Origin: Porphyromonadaceae bacterium UBA3327
GTDB lineage: Bacteria > Bacteroidota > Bacteroidia > Bacteroidales > Muribaculaceae
DNA length: 37,348 bases
Assembly (NCBI GenBank): GCA_002361155.1
Contig: DERZ01000037.1
Location: 1-37,348 of the forward strand
Reading direction: 5' to 3'
In this document: positions 24,582 to 33,600 of the stretch, piece by piece
How positions within the stretch are numbered: position 1 is the first letter of the stretch
Layout: every line of letters starts with the position of its first letter
Translations under genes and position numbers: made by a program
Notes under the pieces: generated by a model
Database searches by the model: none
Seen by the model: the letters and a program-made list of their open reading frames with translations, nothing else
What the model was told of the DNA's origin: nothing

Positions 24582-25139
24582 CTATTCGGTGAGATAGGCT
24601 TTGTAGGACATGGCGTCGCGGCGTGGGGTGCGTCTGGTTTTGCGGGCCGTTTTTTTGCATATCAAGGCATCGATGCTGAAAAGGCCGGGACCGGTTATGG
24701 CTATTGTGGCGTATAGGAGTGCTGAGAAAATTGCCGTGTCGTCGATTGTACCGCCGATTGCGGCGAGCACCGCCTGGCGGCCGGCTATCACGGCTGCTGC
24801 TGCGGTTACCGGACGTGTCAGGAATCCGATTATTGCGGAGGCACCGGCCACTGTAGCCATTATTGCGGGGAGAGACATGTATCCTGTCGCGGTGCAGAGA
24901 GCAACGGCTATAAGGATGCTCCCGATCACAAAGCGGATGGCAAGCAGCTTCCGTGAAAAAGACTTGCCTGTGTTATTTCCGACTCCCAGGAGTACTGATA
25001 CCAGAGGGAAAGTCCGGGGAGTGACAGAGGTGGAGGCCAGTATGCGGCGTCCCAGCGTACCCGGGGAGAGACCGGCCTCAAGCATGGATCCGAGAGTTTT
25101 ATGTGCCGGATTCACGGAGATCACTTTCGCTCTATTCAT
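24582..25139 (-). CDS. DoxX-like four-helix membrane protein
   Basis: 185 aa. The first 60 residues are polar and basic. Four membrane segments follow: LLAIRFVIGSILIAVALCTA, MSLPAIMATVAGASAIIGFL, VTAAAAVIAGRQAVLAAIG and FSALLYATIAITGPGLFSID. The RFVIG start, FLTRPVTAA and the closing GPGLFSIDALI are typical of the DoxX family, often linked to thiol or redox stress. The C-terminus is strongly basic (KKTARKTRRTPRR). An overlapping + strand frame of 178 codons is rejected because the - strand reading gives coherent helices. Cellular role unknown. It is convergent with the Y1 gene and divergent from tdk. Confidence 0.65.
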   Translation of the reverse strand: MNRAKVISVNPAHKTLGSMLEAGLSPGTLGRRILASTSVTPRTFPLVSVLLGVGNNTGKSFSRKLLAIRFVIGSILIAVALCTATGYMSLPAIMATVAGASAIIGFLTRPVTAAAAVIAGRQAVLAAIGGTIDDTAIFSALLYATIAITGPGLFSIDALICKKTARKTRRTPRRDAMSYKAYLTE

Positions 25140-25230
25140 AACTTAATGGATTATTAGCCGATTATACGACTTATAAACAATTAGGGAAGATGAATTGTTG
25201 CACCGGAAATAAAAAAATGAACCTTAAAAA

Positions 25231-25261
25231 TTTCATAATTACAAATTATTTCTTAAATTCG
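25231..25261 (+). promoter_or_regulatory. Weak candidate promoter for tdk
   Basis: TTTC at 25231-25234 and TAAATTCG at 25254-25261 are each one mismatch from the Bacteroidetes -33 and -7 elements, with a 19-nt spacer, 34 nt before the tdk ATG. Confidence 0.35.
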
Positions 25262-25295
25262 CGATAGGAACGCAGGTAAGTCTCCGGTCGCTACG

Positions 25296-25937
25296 ATGAA
25301 AAGAACAGGCAAACTATATTTCAGATACGGCACGATGGGTTCGGCAAAGACGGCCCTTCTGCTGACCACGGCATACAATTTCGAGGAGCGCGGCATTGCG
25401 TACAAGTGCTTCAAGCCGGTGATCGACACGCGCGACAAGAAGAACGTGATAAGAAGTCGCATAGGCATAGAGCGCGAATGCTCCTGGATCTATCCCGACA
25501 GCAATCTCTACGACATGATCAGGGATATAGCCCGGAATTCAGGTACGTTGCCGGAGTGGGTTCTTGTCGACGAGGCGCAGTTCCTGAGCGCAGTTCAGGT
25601 CGATGACCTTGCCCGTGCGGTGGATGATTTCGGTATCAATGTGATCTGTTACGGACTCCGTACCGATTTCCGCACAAACCTTTTCGAAGGGTCGCGCCGT
25701 CTCTTCGAGATTGCCGATACCATCGACGAGGTGAAATCCACCTGCACCTGCGGCCGCAAGACGATAGTCAACGCCCGGGTCAATTCGCGCGGCGAGATTA
25801 TCACCGAAGGCGAGGTGGTGGAGATCGGCGGCAACGACAAGTATGTTGCTGTATGTCGCAACTGCTGGCGTAACAAGAAGATAGAGCAGATGCGCAACGG
25901 TCAGCTGCCGTTTGCGGCGGACGGTGAGGAGATTTGA
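25296..25937 (+). CDS. tdk: Thymidine kinase
   Basis: 213-aa type II thymidine kinase that phosphorylates thymidine to dTMP in the salvage pathway. P-loop GTMGSAKT (G12 to T19), the catalytic segment VLVDEAQFLS, CYGLRTDFRTNLFEGS lasso region, and zinc-binding Cys in STCTCG and VCRNC, all in the usual order. Length slightly above the E. coli enzyme. It stands alone on the + strand, 63 nt before the next gene. Confidence 0.95.
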   Translation: MKRTGKLYFRYGTMGSAKTALLLTTAYNFEERGIAYKCFKPVIDTRDKKNVIRSRIGIERECSWIYPDSNLYDMIRDIARNSGTLPEWVLVDEAQFLSAVQVDDLARAVDDFGINVICYGLRTDFRTNLFEGSRRLFEIADTIDEVKSTCTCGRKTIVNARVNSRGEIITEGEVVEIGGNDKYVAVCRNCWRNKKIEQMRNGQLPFAADGEEI

Positions 25938-26000
25938 GGGTTTTGAGGTGAGGGTTGGGGAAAGAGACTGATAAAGACTATTCGAATTAACAATTATACC

Positions 26001-27275
26001 ATGAAAGAGGAACAGATAGACAGTATTATAAGGCTGATAAAGCGGGAGGTGGTTCCCGCTATCGGATGCACCGAGCCGGCGGCGGTTTCGCTGTGCGTGG
26101 CCAGAGCGACAGAGACTCTCGGGCGATGTCCCGAGAAGATATCGTTGAAACTCAGCGGAAACATCATCAAAAATGCCATGGGTGTAGGTATTCCCGGTAC
26201 CGGTATGATCGGTCTGCCGATAGCGGTGGCTCTCGGGGCACTTGTAGGCAAGTCGGAATATGGTCTTGAGGTGTTGCGCGATGTCGACAGCGAGGCCATT
26301 GAGGCCGGCAAGCGGTATATCGCCGAGGACCGCATCCATATCGACCATCACAAGAATCCTCCATCCATCCTGCACATAGAGGTGGCTGTGGAGGCGGACG
26401 GCCACAAGGCATTCGCCGTCATTTCAGGCTCTCATACCAATTTCATCCGCATCGTGAAGGATGAGGAGGTTCTCTTTGAAAAGAGCTGCGACGAGGCTTC
26501 GGCAGGCGAAAGCGACGAGGAACTCACCGAGGCGATTGTCTATGAGTTCGCAACAACAGCTCCGATCGAGAAACTGCGTTTTATACTCGAATCGGCTACT
26601 ATGAACCGTCATGCCGCCGAACTTGCGCTCAACAGTAATTTCGGCCACTGCCTCGGAAGCGTGCTCCGCAGCGACGGGCGCCGTATCTTCGGCGAGACCC
26701 CACTCGAAAGAATCATCTCCACCACTTCCGCCGCATGCGACGCCCGCATGGGAGGCGCGCCGGTGGCGGTGATGTCAAATTCCGGCTCCGGAAATCAGGG
26801 AATCACCACCACGCTTCCCGTGGCCTGCTATGCAGAGGAGATAGGGGCTGACGACGATACCCTCGCCCGCGCCCTTATCCTCAGTCATCTCACCAGCATC
26901 TACATCAAGCAGAGCCTCGGACGTCTTTCCGGCCTCTGCGGATGCGTCACCGCCTCGACCGGCGCGGCAGCCGGCGTGACATGGCTCATGGGTGGCGGCT
27001 ACGATCAGGTATGCGCCGCGATCAAGAACATGGTGGCTAACCTTACCGGCATGATCTGTGACGGCGCCAAACCTGCCTGCTCGATGAAGATAGCTTCCGG
27101 AGTATCGACCGCGATGATGTCCGCCTTGCTTGCCGTGAACGGCAAGTGCGTCTCCTCGCAGGAGGGAATTGTCTGCGATGATATTGACACAACCATCCAT
27201 AACCTCACCTCCATCGGCCGTGACGCGATGACCGAAACCGATCATCTCGTGCTCGACATAATGGTGAGCAAATAA
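26001..27275 (+). CDS. L-cysteine desulfidase family protein (CyuA/UPF0597, serine dehydratase alpha-like)
   Basis: 424 aa. The family breaks down L-cysteine to pyruvate, ammonia and sulfide using an oxygen-sensitive 4Fe-4S cluster. Visible marks: AIGCTEPAAVSLC (C23), KLSGNIIKNAMGVGIPGTG, SNSGSGNQGITTTLPV, GLCGCVTASTGAAAG and MICDGAKPACSMKI, which supply the expected conserved cysteines. In a gut anaerobe this would give hydrogen sulfide from cysteine. Serine dehydratase activity cannot be excluded from sequence alone. A strong terminator follows directly. Confidence 0.87.
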   Translation: MKEEQIDSIIRLIKREVVPAIGCTEPAAVSLCVARATETLGRCPEKISLKLSGNIIKNAMGVGIPGTGMIGLPIAVALGALVGKSEYGLEVLRDVDSEAIEAGKRYIAEDRIHIDHHKNPPSILHIEVAVEADGHKAFAVISGSHTNFIRIVKDEEVLFEKSCDEASAGESDEELTEAIVYEFATTAPIEKLRFILESATMNRHAAELALNSNFGHCLGSVLRSDGRRIFGETPLERIISTTSAACDARMGGAPVAVMSNSGSGNQGITTTLPVACYAEEIGADDDTLARALILSHLTSIYIKQSLGRLSGLCGCVTASTGAAAGVTWLMGGGYDQVCAAIKNMVANLTGMICDGAKPACSMKIASGVSTAMMSALLAVNGKCVSSQEGIVCDDIDTTIHNLTSIGRDAMTETDHLVLDIMVSK

Positions 27276-27283
27276 CTGCATCG

Positions 27284-27328
27284 AAAATGCGGAATGCGTG
27301 GAACCATACCATGCGTTCCGCGTTTTTA
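27284..27328 (+). terminator. Intrinsic terminator after the desulfidase gene
   Basis: Arms 27284-27301 and 27309-27326 pair over about 17 bp with a few G-U pairs (core GCGGAATGCGTGG / CCATGCGTTCCGC), a 7-nt loop, then TTTTTA. It separates this gene from the thioredoxin-like lipoprotein. Confidence 0.85.
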
Positions 27329-27345
27329 TATTTGAACGAATCCAG

Positions 27346-28353
27346 ATGAAAAAGAAAACCGTATCCCTTATTGCCCTCGCCGGCATCCTCCTTTCCTTCG
27401 GTTCATGCCGCAAGGAGAGCGGGCTGACAGTGAATTTTCCCTCTAAATTCGAGGGGAAAAGTGTGGAACTTATCAGTCTTCTCGACTCTGTGCGCGTGGA
27501 CAGCGCGAAGGTGTCGGGAGGCGTGGCGCGTTTCAACGTGCCTTCCGTCGGCTCGCCGGTATTCATGCAGGTGACGGTCGACGGCCGTGTGCGGGCTTAC
27601 TATGTGGCTGAGCCGGGCCATGCCGTGGCTGACACTTTGGGCAACATTACGGGAACGCCGCTCAACGACCGGCTGTCGGAACTGCTTGTCCAGCTGGATT
27701 CGGTGGAGAATCTCGATGATACGAAAGCATATACCGAATTTGTCGAGAGGAAATATAACGAGAACAAGGACAACGTGATAGGGGACTATCTCGGAGTGGA
27801 ATGGCTCAAATGGGCCGCTCCGGAGCGAGTGGACAGCATGCTTGCCGCGGCTCCCGCCGGTTTCCGCTCCACCCGCCGCGTGAAATATTACGAAGCGTTT
27901 GCGCGTCACCGCGCCGCCACGGCCCCGGGCCGCAGGTTTATAGATTTCAAGGGAGAGACCGCGACCGGCGCCATGCAGAGTTTCTCATCGCTTGTGAAAC
28001 CCGGACGGTACACGCTGGTAGATTTCTGGGCAAGCTGGTGCCCCTACTGCATCAAGGAACTTCCCGCCCTCGCGGAGCTACGCGAGAAATATGCCGCCAA
28101 AGGATTCGAGGTTGTAAGCGTGGCTGTGCGCGACACTCCTGAGGATACAAGGGCCATGGTGAAAAAGCGGGATATCAGCTGGCCTGTCCTGTACAACACG
28201 CAGAAGGTGCCATACGATATCTACGGCTTCACCGGGATCCCGCACCTTATGCTTATCGGTCCTGACGGCACAATCATCTCGCGCGGCGAAAGTCCCGCCA
28301 TGATCGATGCGCGTCTCGAAAGACTGTTTCTCACGGAGAAGCCCGTCGAATAG
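27346..28353 (+). CDS. TlpA-like thioredoxin lipoprotein (DUF4369-like N-terminus)
   Basis: 335 aa from the ATG at 27346. Signal peptide MKKKTVSLIALAG onward ends at lipobox SFGSC. The N-terminal part (LTVNFPSKFEGKSVELISLL, VARFNVPSVGSPVFMQVTVD) fits DUF4369, the beta domain common before thioredoxin folds in Bacteroidetes. The C-terminal thioredoxin domain has FWASWC232-P-Y-C235, KGFEVVSVAV and the cis-Pro TGIPHLMLIGPDG. It likely reduces periplasmic thiols. An upstream in-frame ATG at 27298 lies inside the terminator and is rejected. A TATATTTG at 27327 resembles a -7 element but has no -33 partner. Confidence 0.88.
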   Translation: MKKKTVSLIALAGILLSFGSCRKESGLTVNFPSKFEGKSVELISLLDSVRVDSAKVSGGVARFNVPSVGSPVFMQVTVDGRVRAYYVAEPGHAVADTLGNITGTPLNDRLSELLVQLDSVENLDDTKAYTEFVERKYNENKDNVIGDYLGVEWLKWAAPERVDSMLAAAPAGFRSTRRVKYYEAFARHRAATAPGRRFIDFKGETATGAMQSFSSLVKPGRYTLVDFWASWCPYCIKELPALAELREKYAAKGFEVVSVAVRDTPEDTRAMVKKRDISWPVLYNTQKVPYDIYGFTGIPHLMLIGPDGTIISRGESPAMIDARLERLFLTEKPVE

Positions 28354-28406
28354 CCGGGTCCTGCGATTGACAAATACCCTGACAATATAAAAACACACGA
28401 CATATT

Positions 28407-30083
28407 ATGGAAATCACAAAAGACTACGATAAAAGATCGCTCAATGCGCTGATACGTAAATCCATACTCGACAACTGGGACCGTATGGCCCTCACTGATA
28501 TGGGAGGGATGAACTACCAGTACAAGGATGTGGCCCTATGGATAGAGAAGCTCCACATAATATTCGAGGAGGCCGGTGTCGGTAAGGGCGACAAGGTGGC
28601 TATATGCGGCAAGAACTCCTCCAACTGGGCAGTCGTGTTCCTTTCCTGCCTAACGGCGGGAGTGGTGGCGGTGCCTATTCTTCATGAGTTCAAGGCCGAT
28701 ACGATCCATCACCTTGTGAACCATTGCGACGCGAAACTCCTTTTTGTGGACGCCGCGATATGGGAGGACCTCGACGAGAGACTTCTTCCCGGTCTGACCG
28801 GTGCCATCTACATAAGTGAGTTTGGAATGCCTCTTTCCCGCAGCGAGAGGCTTACGAAAGCCAGAAACAATATAAACACCCTCTTCGGCAAGCGATACCC
28901 ATACAGTTTCACAAAGGAGAATGTTGATTATTTCCATGACATGCCGGAAGACCTCGCCATCATCAACTACACGTCCGGATCCACCGGCATGTCGAAGGGC
29001 GTGATGCTTCCTTTCCTCAGCATCTGGAGCAATATCCGCTATTGTCTCGATAACCTCGGTTTTCTGAAGCCTGGGGACGGCATGGTCAACATGCTTCCGC
29101 TCGCTCATCTCTACGGCATGGTGATAGAGATGCTCAACCCGTTCTGCCACGGATGTCACTGCCACTTCCTGACCCGCGTACCGTCCCCGAAAATAATTCT
29201 CGGGGCATTTGCCGAGGTGAAGCCGAAAATGATCATCACTGTACCGCTGATTCTGGAGAAGATAATCCGCAACAAGGTATTTCCGATGCTCGAAAAACCT
29301 CTGATGAAGTTCCTGCTGAAGGTGCCGTTTCTCGACGACCGCCTTTTGGCAAAAGTCAAAGGGGGACTCATGGAGGCGTTCGGAGGCAATCTTGTCGAGA
29401 TTATCGTGGGAGGGGCGCCGCTCAATTCAGAAGTGGAGTCCTTCCTTTACAAGATCGGGTTCCCGGTAACGGTAGGCTACGGCATGACCGAATGCGGGCC
29501 GCTTATCACCTACGCGCCGGCCTGGGAGTCGAAACCATGCACAGTGGGGCGCGTTGTGGACCGTATGGAAGTCCGCATCGATTCTGCCGATCCGTTGAAT
29601 CTCCCCGGCAACATCCTTGTCAGGGGCGACAACGTGATGAAGGGCTATTACAAGAACGAAAAAGCCACAAGGGAGGTCTTCCCCGACAACTCTGGCTGGA
29701 TGAACACCGGCGACATGGGACTCATCGACGAGGAGGGCTACGTCACCGTGTGCGGTCGCTCGAAGACAATGATTCTCGGAGCGTCGGGACAGAACATCTA
29801 TCCGGAGGAGATCGAACAGAAACTCAACAATCTGCCGTACGTCAACGAATCTCTTGTGATAGATGACGGCGGCGCGCTTGTGGCTCTCGTGCATCCCGAT
29901 TTCGATTCTGCCCGCGCTCAGAATATCGACCAGGAAAAACTTGCGCGCATAATGGACCAGAATCTCGCGCAACTCAACAGCGATATGCCTGCCTACAGCA
30001 AGGTGAAACGCATCAAGATCATGGAGGAGGAGTTCGAGAAGACTCCGAAGCGCTCCATCAAGCGCTTTCTGTACCAGCCATGA
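28407..30083 (+). CDS. Long-chain acyl-CoA synthetase (AMP-forming, ANL family)
   Basis: 558-aa adenylating enzyme. Core motifs: INYTSGSTGMSKGVMLP (about residue 187), MLPLAHLYGMVIEM, IIVGGAPLNSEVESF, GYGMTECGPLITYAP, MNTGDMGLIDEEGY, CGRSKTMILGASGQNIYPEE and the C-terminal KTPKRSIKRFLY with the catalytic Lys. The order and the TSGST/GYGMTE variants fit long-chain fatty-acid CoA ligases (FadD/AcsL type); the exact acid is not predictable. It is 53 nt after the lipoprotein gene, with no terminator between, so possibly co-transcribed; its own 3' end has the terminator at 30128. Confidence 0.88.
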   Translation: MEITKDYDKRSLNALIRKSILDNWDRMALTDMGGMNYQYKDVALWIEKLHIIFEEAGVGKGDKVAICGKNSSNWAVVFLSCLTAGVVAVPILHEFKADTIHHLVNHCDAKLLFVDAAIWEDLDERLLPGLTGAIYISEFGMPLSRSERLTKARNNINTLFGKRYPYSFTKENVDYFHDMPEDLAIINYTSGSTGMSKGVMLPFLSIWSNIRYCLDNLGFLKPGDGMVNMLPLAHLYGMVIEMLNPFCHGCHCHFLTRVPSPKIILGAFAEVKPKMIITVPLILEKIIRNKVFPMLEKPLMKFLLKVPFLDDRLLAKVKGGLMEAFGGNLVEIIVGGAPLNSEVESFLYKIGFPVTVGYGMTECGPLITYAPAWESKPCTVGRVVDRMEVRIDSADPLNLPGNILVRGDNVMKGYYKNEKATREVFPDNSGWMNTGDMGLIDEEGYVTVCGRSKTMILGASGQNIYPEEIEQKLNNLPYVNESLVIDDGGALVALVHPDFDSARAQNIDQEKLARIMDQNLAQLNSDMPAYSKVKRIKIMEEEFEKTPKRSIKRFLYQP

Positions 30084-30127
30084 CACATACATCCCTGCGA
30101 AAACAGCAGTCTTAAAAAGTATAAAAG

Positions 30128-30164
30128 AAGTCCGACCCACTCGTAAGGGGGTCGGATTTCTTTT
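30128..30164. terminator. Bidirectional terminator between acyl-CoA synthetase and tRNA-Leu
   Basis: TCCGACCC (30131-30138) pairs with GGGTCGGA (30149-30156), extendable by A-T pairs, loop of 10 nt. The right side runs TTTCTTTT for the + strand, and the left side is A-rich (T-rich on the - strand), so it can end both converging transcripts. Confidence 0.85.
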
Positions 30165-30165
30165 G

Positions 30166-30247
30166 TGCGCGTGATAGGACTCGAACCTACACGACTCTCG
30201 TCACCAGATCCTAAGTCTGGCGCGGCTACCAATTACGCCACACGCGC
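30166..30247 (-). tRNA. tRNA-Leu (anticodon TAG)
   Basis: The - strand folds as a cloverleaf of 82 nt: acceptor stem GCGCGTG / CACGCGC with discriminator A, anticodon stem CCAGA / TCTGG around loop CTTAGGA (anticodon TAG), a variable region TGACGAGAGTCGT that can form the long arm typical of class II tRNAs, and T-loop GTAGGTTCGAGTCCTA. CCA is not encoded. It lies downstream of the efflux operon on the same strand and has its own promoter. Confidence 0.95.
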
Positions 30248-30254
30248 TTGATTC

Positions 30255-30291
30255 GGCTGCAAAGTTAGCAAAAATATCCTTTGCAGCCAAA
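30255..30291 (-). promoter_or_regulatory. tRNA-Leu promoter inside a 10-bp dyad
   Basis: On the - strand TTTG (30291-30288) and TAACTTTG (30267-30260) are 20 nt apart, an exact promoter match ending 13 nt before the tRNA. The same bases form a perfect inverted repeat, GGCTGCAAAG (30255-30264) and CTTTGCAGCC (30279-30288), with a 14-nt centre, so both promoter boxes touch the arms. No U-run follows on the - strand, so it is not a terminator for the gene upstream. Confidence 0.75.
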
Positions 30292-30299
30292 ACTTTTTA

Positions 30300-30593
30300 T
30301 CAGATAGTTCGGGTCACGGGCCATACAAAAGCGCGCAGACCGAGTTTCGGCTTGGCTTCGTCGAGGGCCTTTAGCCGGTCGAGAAGGGCCTGGAGTCTGT
30401 CGTCCTCCACCATTGCCAGCATCGCCTGGGCCATTGAGGGCCAGGCATGGGTGCCGTAATGCGGCACCCCTGTTTTCGAGCCGCGGCCCTGGACTTCGCC
30501 GAAACTGGTGAAGCCACGGCAGCTGGAGCGGTCGAGTGCGTCGATGATGTTCTCATGATGGGCCTGATCGTATGCTATGAATACTGCTTGCAT
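30300..30593 (-). CDS. PII-like small protein of the efflux operon
   Basis: 97 aa, soluble, no signal peptide. The sequence starts MQAVFIAYDQAHHENIIDAL, then CRGFTSFGEVQGRGSKTG, a PII-like beta-alpha-beta start with a T-loop-like GRGSKTG, and continues MLAMVEDDRLQALLDRLKAL, the second beta-alpha unit. It resembles small PII-superfamily proteins that follow RND pump genes in Bacteroidales. In true PII proteins the T-loop senses nucleotides or metabolites; whether this one binds a ligand is unknown. It is 57 nt downstream of the pump gene, separated by a strong hairpin. Confidence 0.7.
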   Translation of the reverse strand: MQAVFIAYDQAHHENIIDALDRSSCRGFTSFGEVQGRGSKTGVPHYGTHAWPSMAQAMLAMVEDDRLQALLDRLKALDEAKPKLGLRAFVWPVTRTI

Positions 30594-30612
30594 ATTATTA
30601 TAGATTTTTGAG

Positions 30613-30644
30613 GGAGGGAAGGAGGCACGGGCCTCCTTCCCTCC
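30613..30644 (-). promoter_or_regulatory. 14-bp intercistronic hairpin between pump and PII-like genes
   Basis: GGAGGGAAGGAGGC (30613-30626) and GCCTCCTTCCCTCC (30631-30644) are perfect reverse complements with a 4-nt loop, six bases after the pump stop codon. On the - strand the hairpin is followed by CTCAAAAATC, not a U-run, so it is more likely an mRNA-stability or attenuation element than a full terminator. Confidence 0.75.
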
Positions 30645-30650
30645 GGTTGG

Positions 30651-33600
30651 TTATTTTACGGATGCCGGGTTCTGCATGAGACGGCGGTGCTTGCGTCGGA
30701 AGTTCTTCACACCGTTGCTTGCGAACACGCAGTAGAGCGTCGGAACGAAGAGGAGTGTGAGGATGGTGGAGAATGTCAGACCGCCGATCACGGCCACACC
30801 CATCGGACGCCACATTTCGGAGCCTTCGCCGCTACCTATCGCCATCGGCACCATGCCGAGGATGGTGGTCAGCGTGGTCATCACCACGGGGCGCAGACGC
30901 GAGCGACCTCCGTCGATCACGGCGCGGCGGATCGACATGCCCCGCTCGCGGTTCAGCGTGATGTAGTCGATGAGCACGATACCGTTCTTCACCACGATAC
31001 CGATCAGCATGATTGCTCCGATCATCGACATGATGTTGAGCGTGTGGCCGGTGATCCAGAGGATGAGGAACACTCCGGAGAATGCGAACAGCAGCGATGT
31101 CATGATGATGCCGGGATATGTGAAGCTTTCGAACTGGGCAGCCATCACTATGTATACGAGCAGGATGATGAGCAGTCCGAGCGAGAGGAGGTCGGAGAAT
31201 GAATCCTGCTGGTCCTCGTAGGAACCGGCAAGTTCTATCGATACTCCGGCCGGCAGGTGGATGTCGGCCATCTTTGCCTCGGTGGCGGTAACGATTTGAC
31301 TCATGGGCACTCCGTCGACCACAGCCGACACGGTGATGAGACGCTCTCGGTCCTTACGCTCGATGGTGGGCGGCGTGAAGCGCTCCACAACCGTGCCGAG
31401 TTCCTTGAGCCGTACTCCCTGGCCGGAGGCGCCGTATATCACGATGTTCTCGATGTCGGAAATCTGCGTTCGGTTTTCGGGGGCATACATCACCTTGACG
31501 TCATATTCCTCACCGTCCTCGCGGTACTGTGTTGCCGTCGCTCCGTTGATACGGTTGCGCAGGTAGTAGGCGGCCGTCTGGAGGTTGATGCCGTACATGG
31601 ATAGTTTCTCACGGTCGAAATCAACCTGATACTCGGGCTGGTAGTCGGAGCGGGAGATGCGTACGTCGGCAGTGCCGGGCACATCTCTCAGAATCTGTAC
31701 GAGCATCCTTGCCACAGAATCGGTCTCCTCGAAGTCGTAGCCGTAGATCTCATAGTCGAGCGTGGACTGGCCTCCCATGCCGCCGCCGCCACCGCCGACA
31801 TTCACCTGCACCTTGCGGAAGTCGGGGTACCGGTCGTTGATGTCCTTACGCATCAATGCCGCGATTTCCTGGATTCCCCGGTCGCGCGTGTCTGAGGGTG
31901 AGAGACGGATGTTCATGCTGATGATATGCGGACCGTTGTCGGAGAGCGAGGCGAACGTGTTGTCGGAGCTTGCCGGTCCCACGGTGTAGGAGCTTACCTC
32001 GATCTCGGGATATTTGGTGCGCCAGAGGCTGTCGAGCGAGGAGGTAACCTCCCGGGCGTATTCCACGCGGGAGCCGATCGGGAGCTGAAGTTCGACTCCG
32101 ATGCGGGCGTTGTCCTGGGTGGGGAAGAACTCCGTGCCGACACCCTTCATCAGGAAGATCGAGCCGACGAAGATGCCGAGGCATACGAATATGGTCACCG
32201 TGCGGTGGCCCACCACCTTGCGGAGCAGCCGTGCATAGCCGTTGTCGAATGAGTCGAGTCCGCGGTTGATGTATTTGAAGAGTCCCTTGCTCGGTTTGCC
32301 GTCGTTGCGGAGACGGAGCCACTGCGAGCAGAGCATAGGTGTGAGCGAGAGCGCGCAGGTGGTGGAGATGATCATCATGATGGTCACCATCCATCCGAGC
32401 TGACGGAACATCACGCCGGTCATTCCGGTTACGAGAGTGAGCGGGAAGAACACCGCTATAAGCGTGAGCGTGGAGGCAATTACCGAGATGGCCACCTCGT
32501 TGGTGCCGTGGACTGCGGCCTGCTTCGGATGGGCTCCCCGTTCTATGTGGGTCGTGACGTTCTCAAGCACCACGATGGCGTCGTCCACCACCATGCCGAT
32601 AGAAATCGAGAGGGCAGACAGCGAGATGATGTTCAGAGAGTTGCCGGTGGCATAGAGATAGATGAACGAGGCGATGAGCGACACCGGGATCGTGATCACG
32701 ATGATGAGGGTGGCGCGCCAGCGTCCGAGGAAGAAGAACACCACAAGGGTAACGAAGAGGAGTGCGTAAAGCACGGTCTCCACCAGCGACGAGATTGTGT
32801 TGCGGATGTTGTCGGAAGTGTCGACTATCACTCCAAGCCGTATGTCGGAAGGGAGGTTTTTCTCCAGACGGGGTAGCATCTCCTTTACCTTGTCGGAGAT
32901 CTGGACGGAGTTGGCACCGCTCTGCTTCTGGATCACGATGATGGCGCCCTCTTGTCCGTTGATGAATGACTGCTGGGTGCGTTCCTCGAGGCTGTCCTCC
33001 ACGCGGGCCACGTCATCGAGATGTATGGTCTTTCCCTGGAAGGAGCCCACGGGGATGTCGCGGAGCTGGGAGGCGTCCTCGAACTCGCCCTGCACTCTGA
33101 GCGCGTAAGTGTTGGAACCGATGTCGAACGAGCCGCCGGGTACGTTGCGGTTTTCGGCTCCGATCACGCTCGAGAGCTGCTCCACCGACATGTTGTAGGC
33201 TTCGAGACGGTTAGGGTCGGCATACACATGGATCTCACGCTTGGGAGCGCCGGAGATCGACACTGTGCCGACACCGTCGATACGTGCCAGCGGATTGGCT
33301 ATGTTCTCGTCGAGTATCTTGTAGAGTCCCGGGAGACTTTCCGACGCCTGCACCGACAGCAGGCAGATCGGAATCATATCGGTCGAGAACTTGAAGATGA
33401 TGGGATTCTGCGAATCGTCGGGGAGCATCGATTCCACCATGTCCAGTTTGTCCCGGACATCGTTGGTGAGCGCGTCGATGTCGTATCCGTATTCGAATTC
33501 GAGAGTTATCACCGAAGTGTTCTCGCGCGATGTGGAGGAGATATGCTTGAGGTGCTCCACCGAGTTGAGTGCGTTCTCGAGAGGTTTGGTCACATTCTGC

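Noticed and set aside
24610..25146. + strand frame of 178 codons overlapping the DoxX-like gene
   Set aside because: The - strand frame gives four coherent membrane helices and a family-like GPGLFSID end; the + frame does not.
27327..27334. TATATTTG as promoter for the thioredoxin-like lipoprotein
   Set aside because: It matches the -7 consensus but has no -33 partner, and it overlaps the T-run of a terminator.
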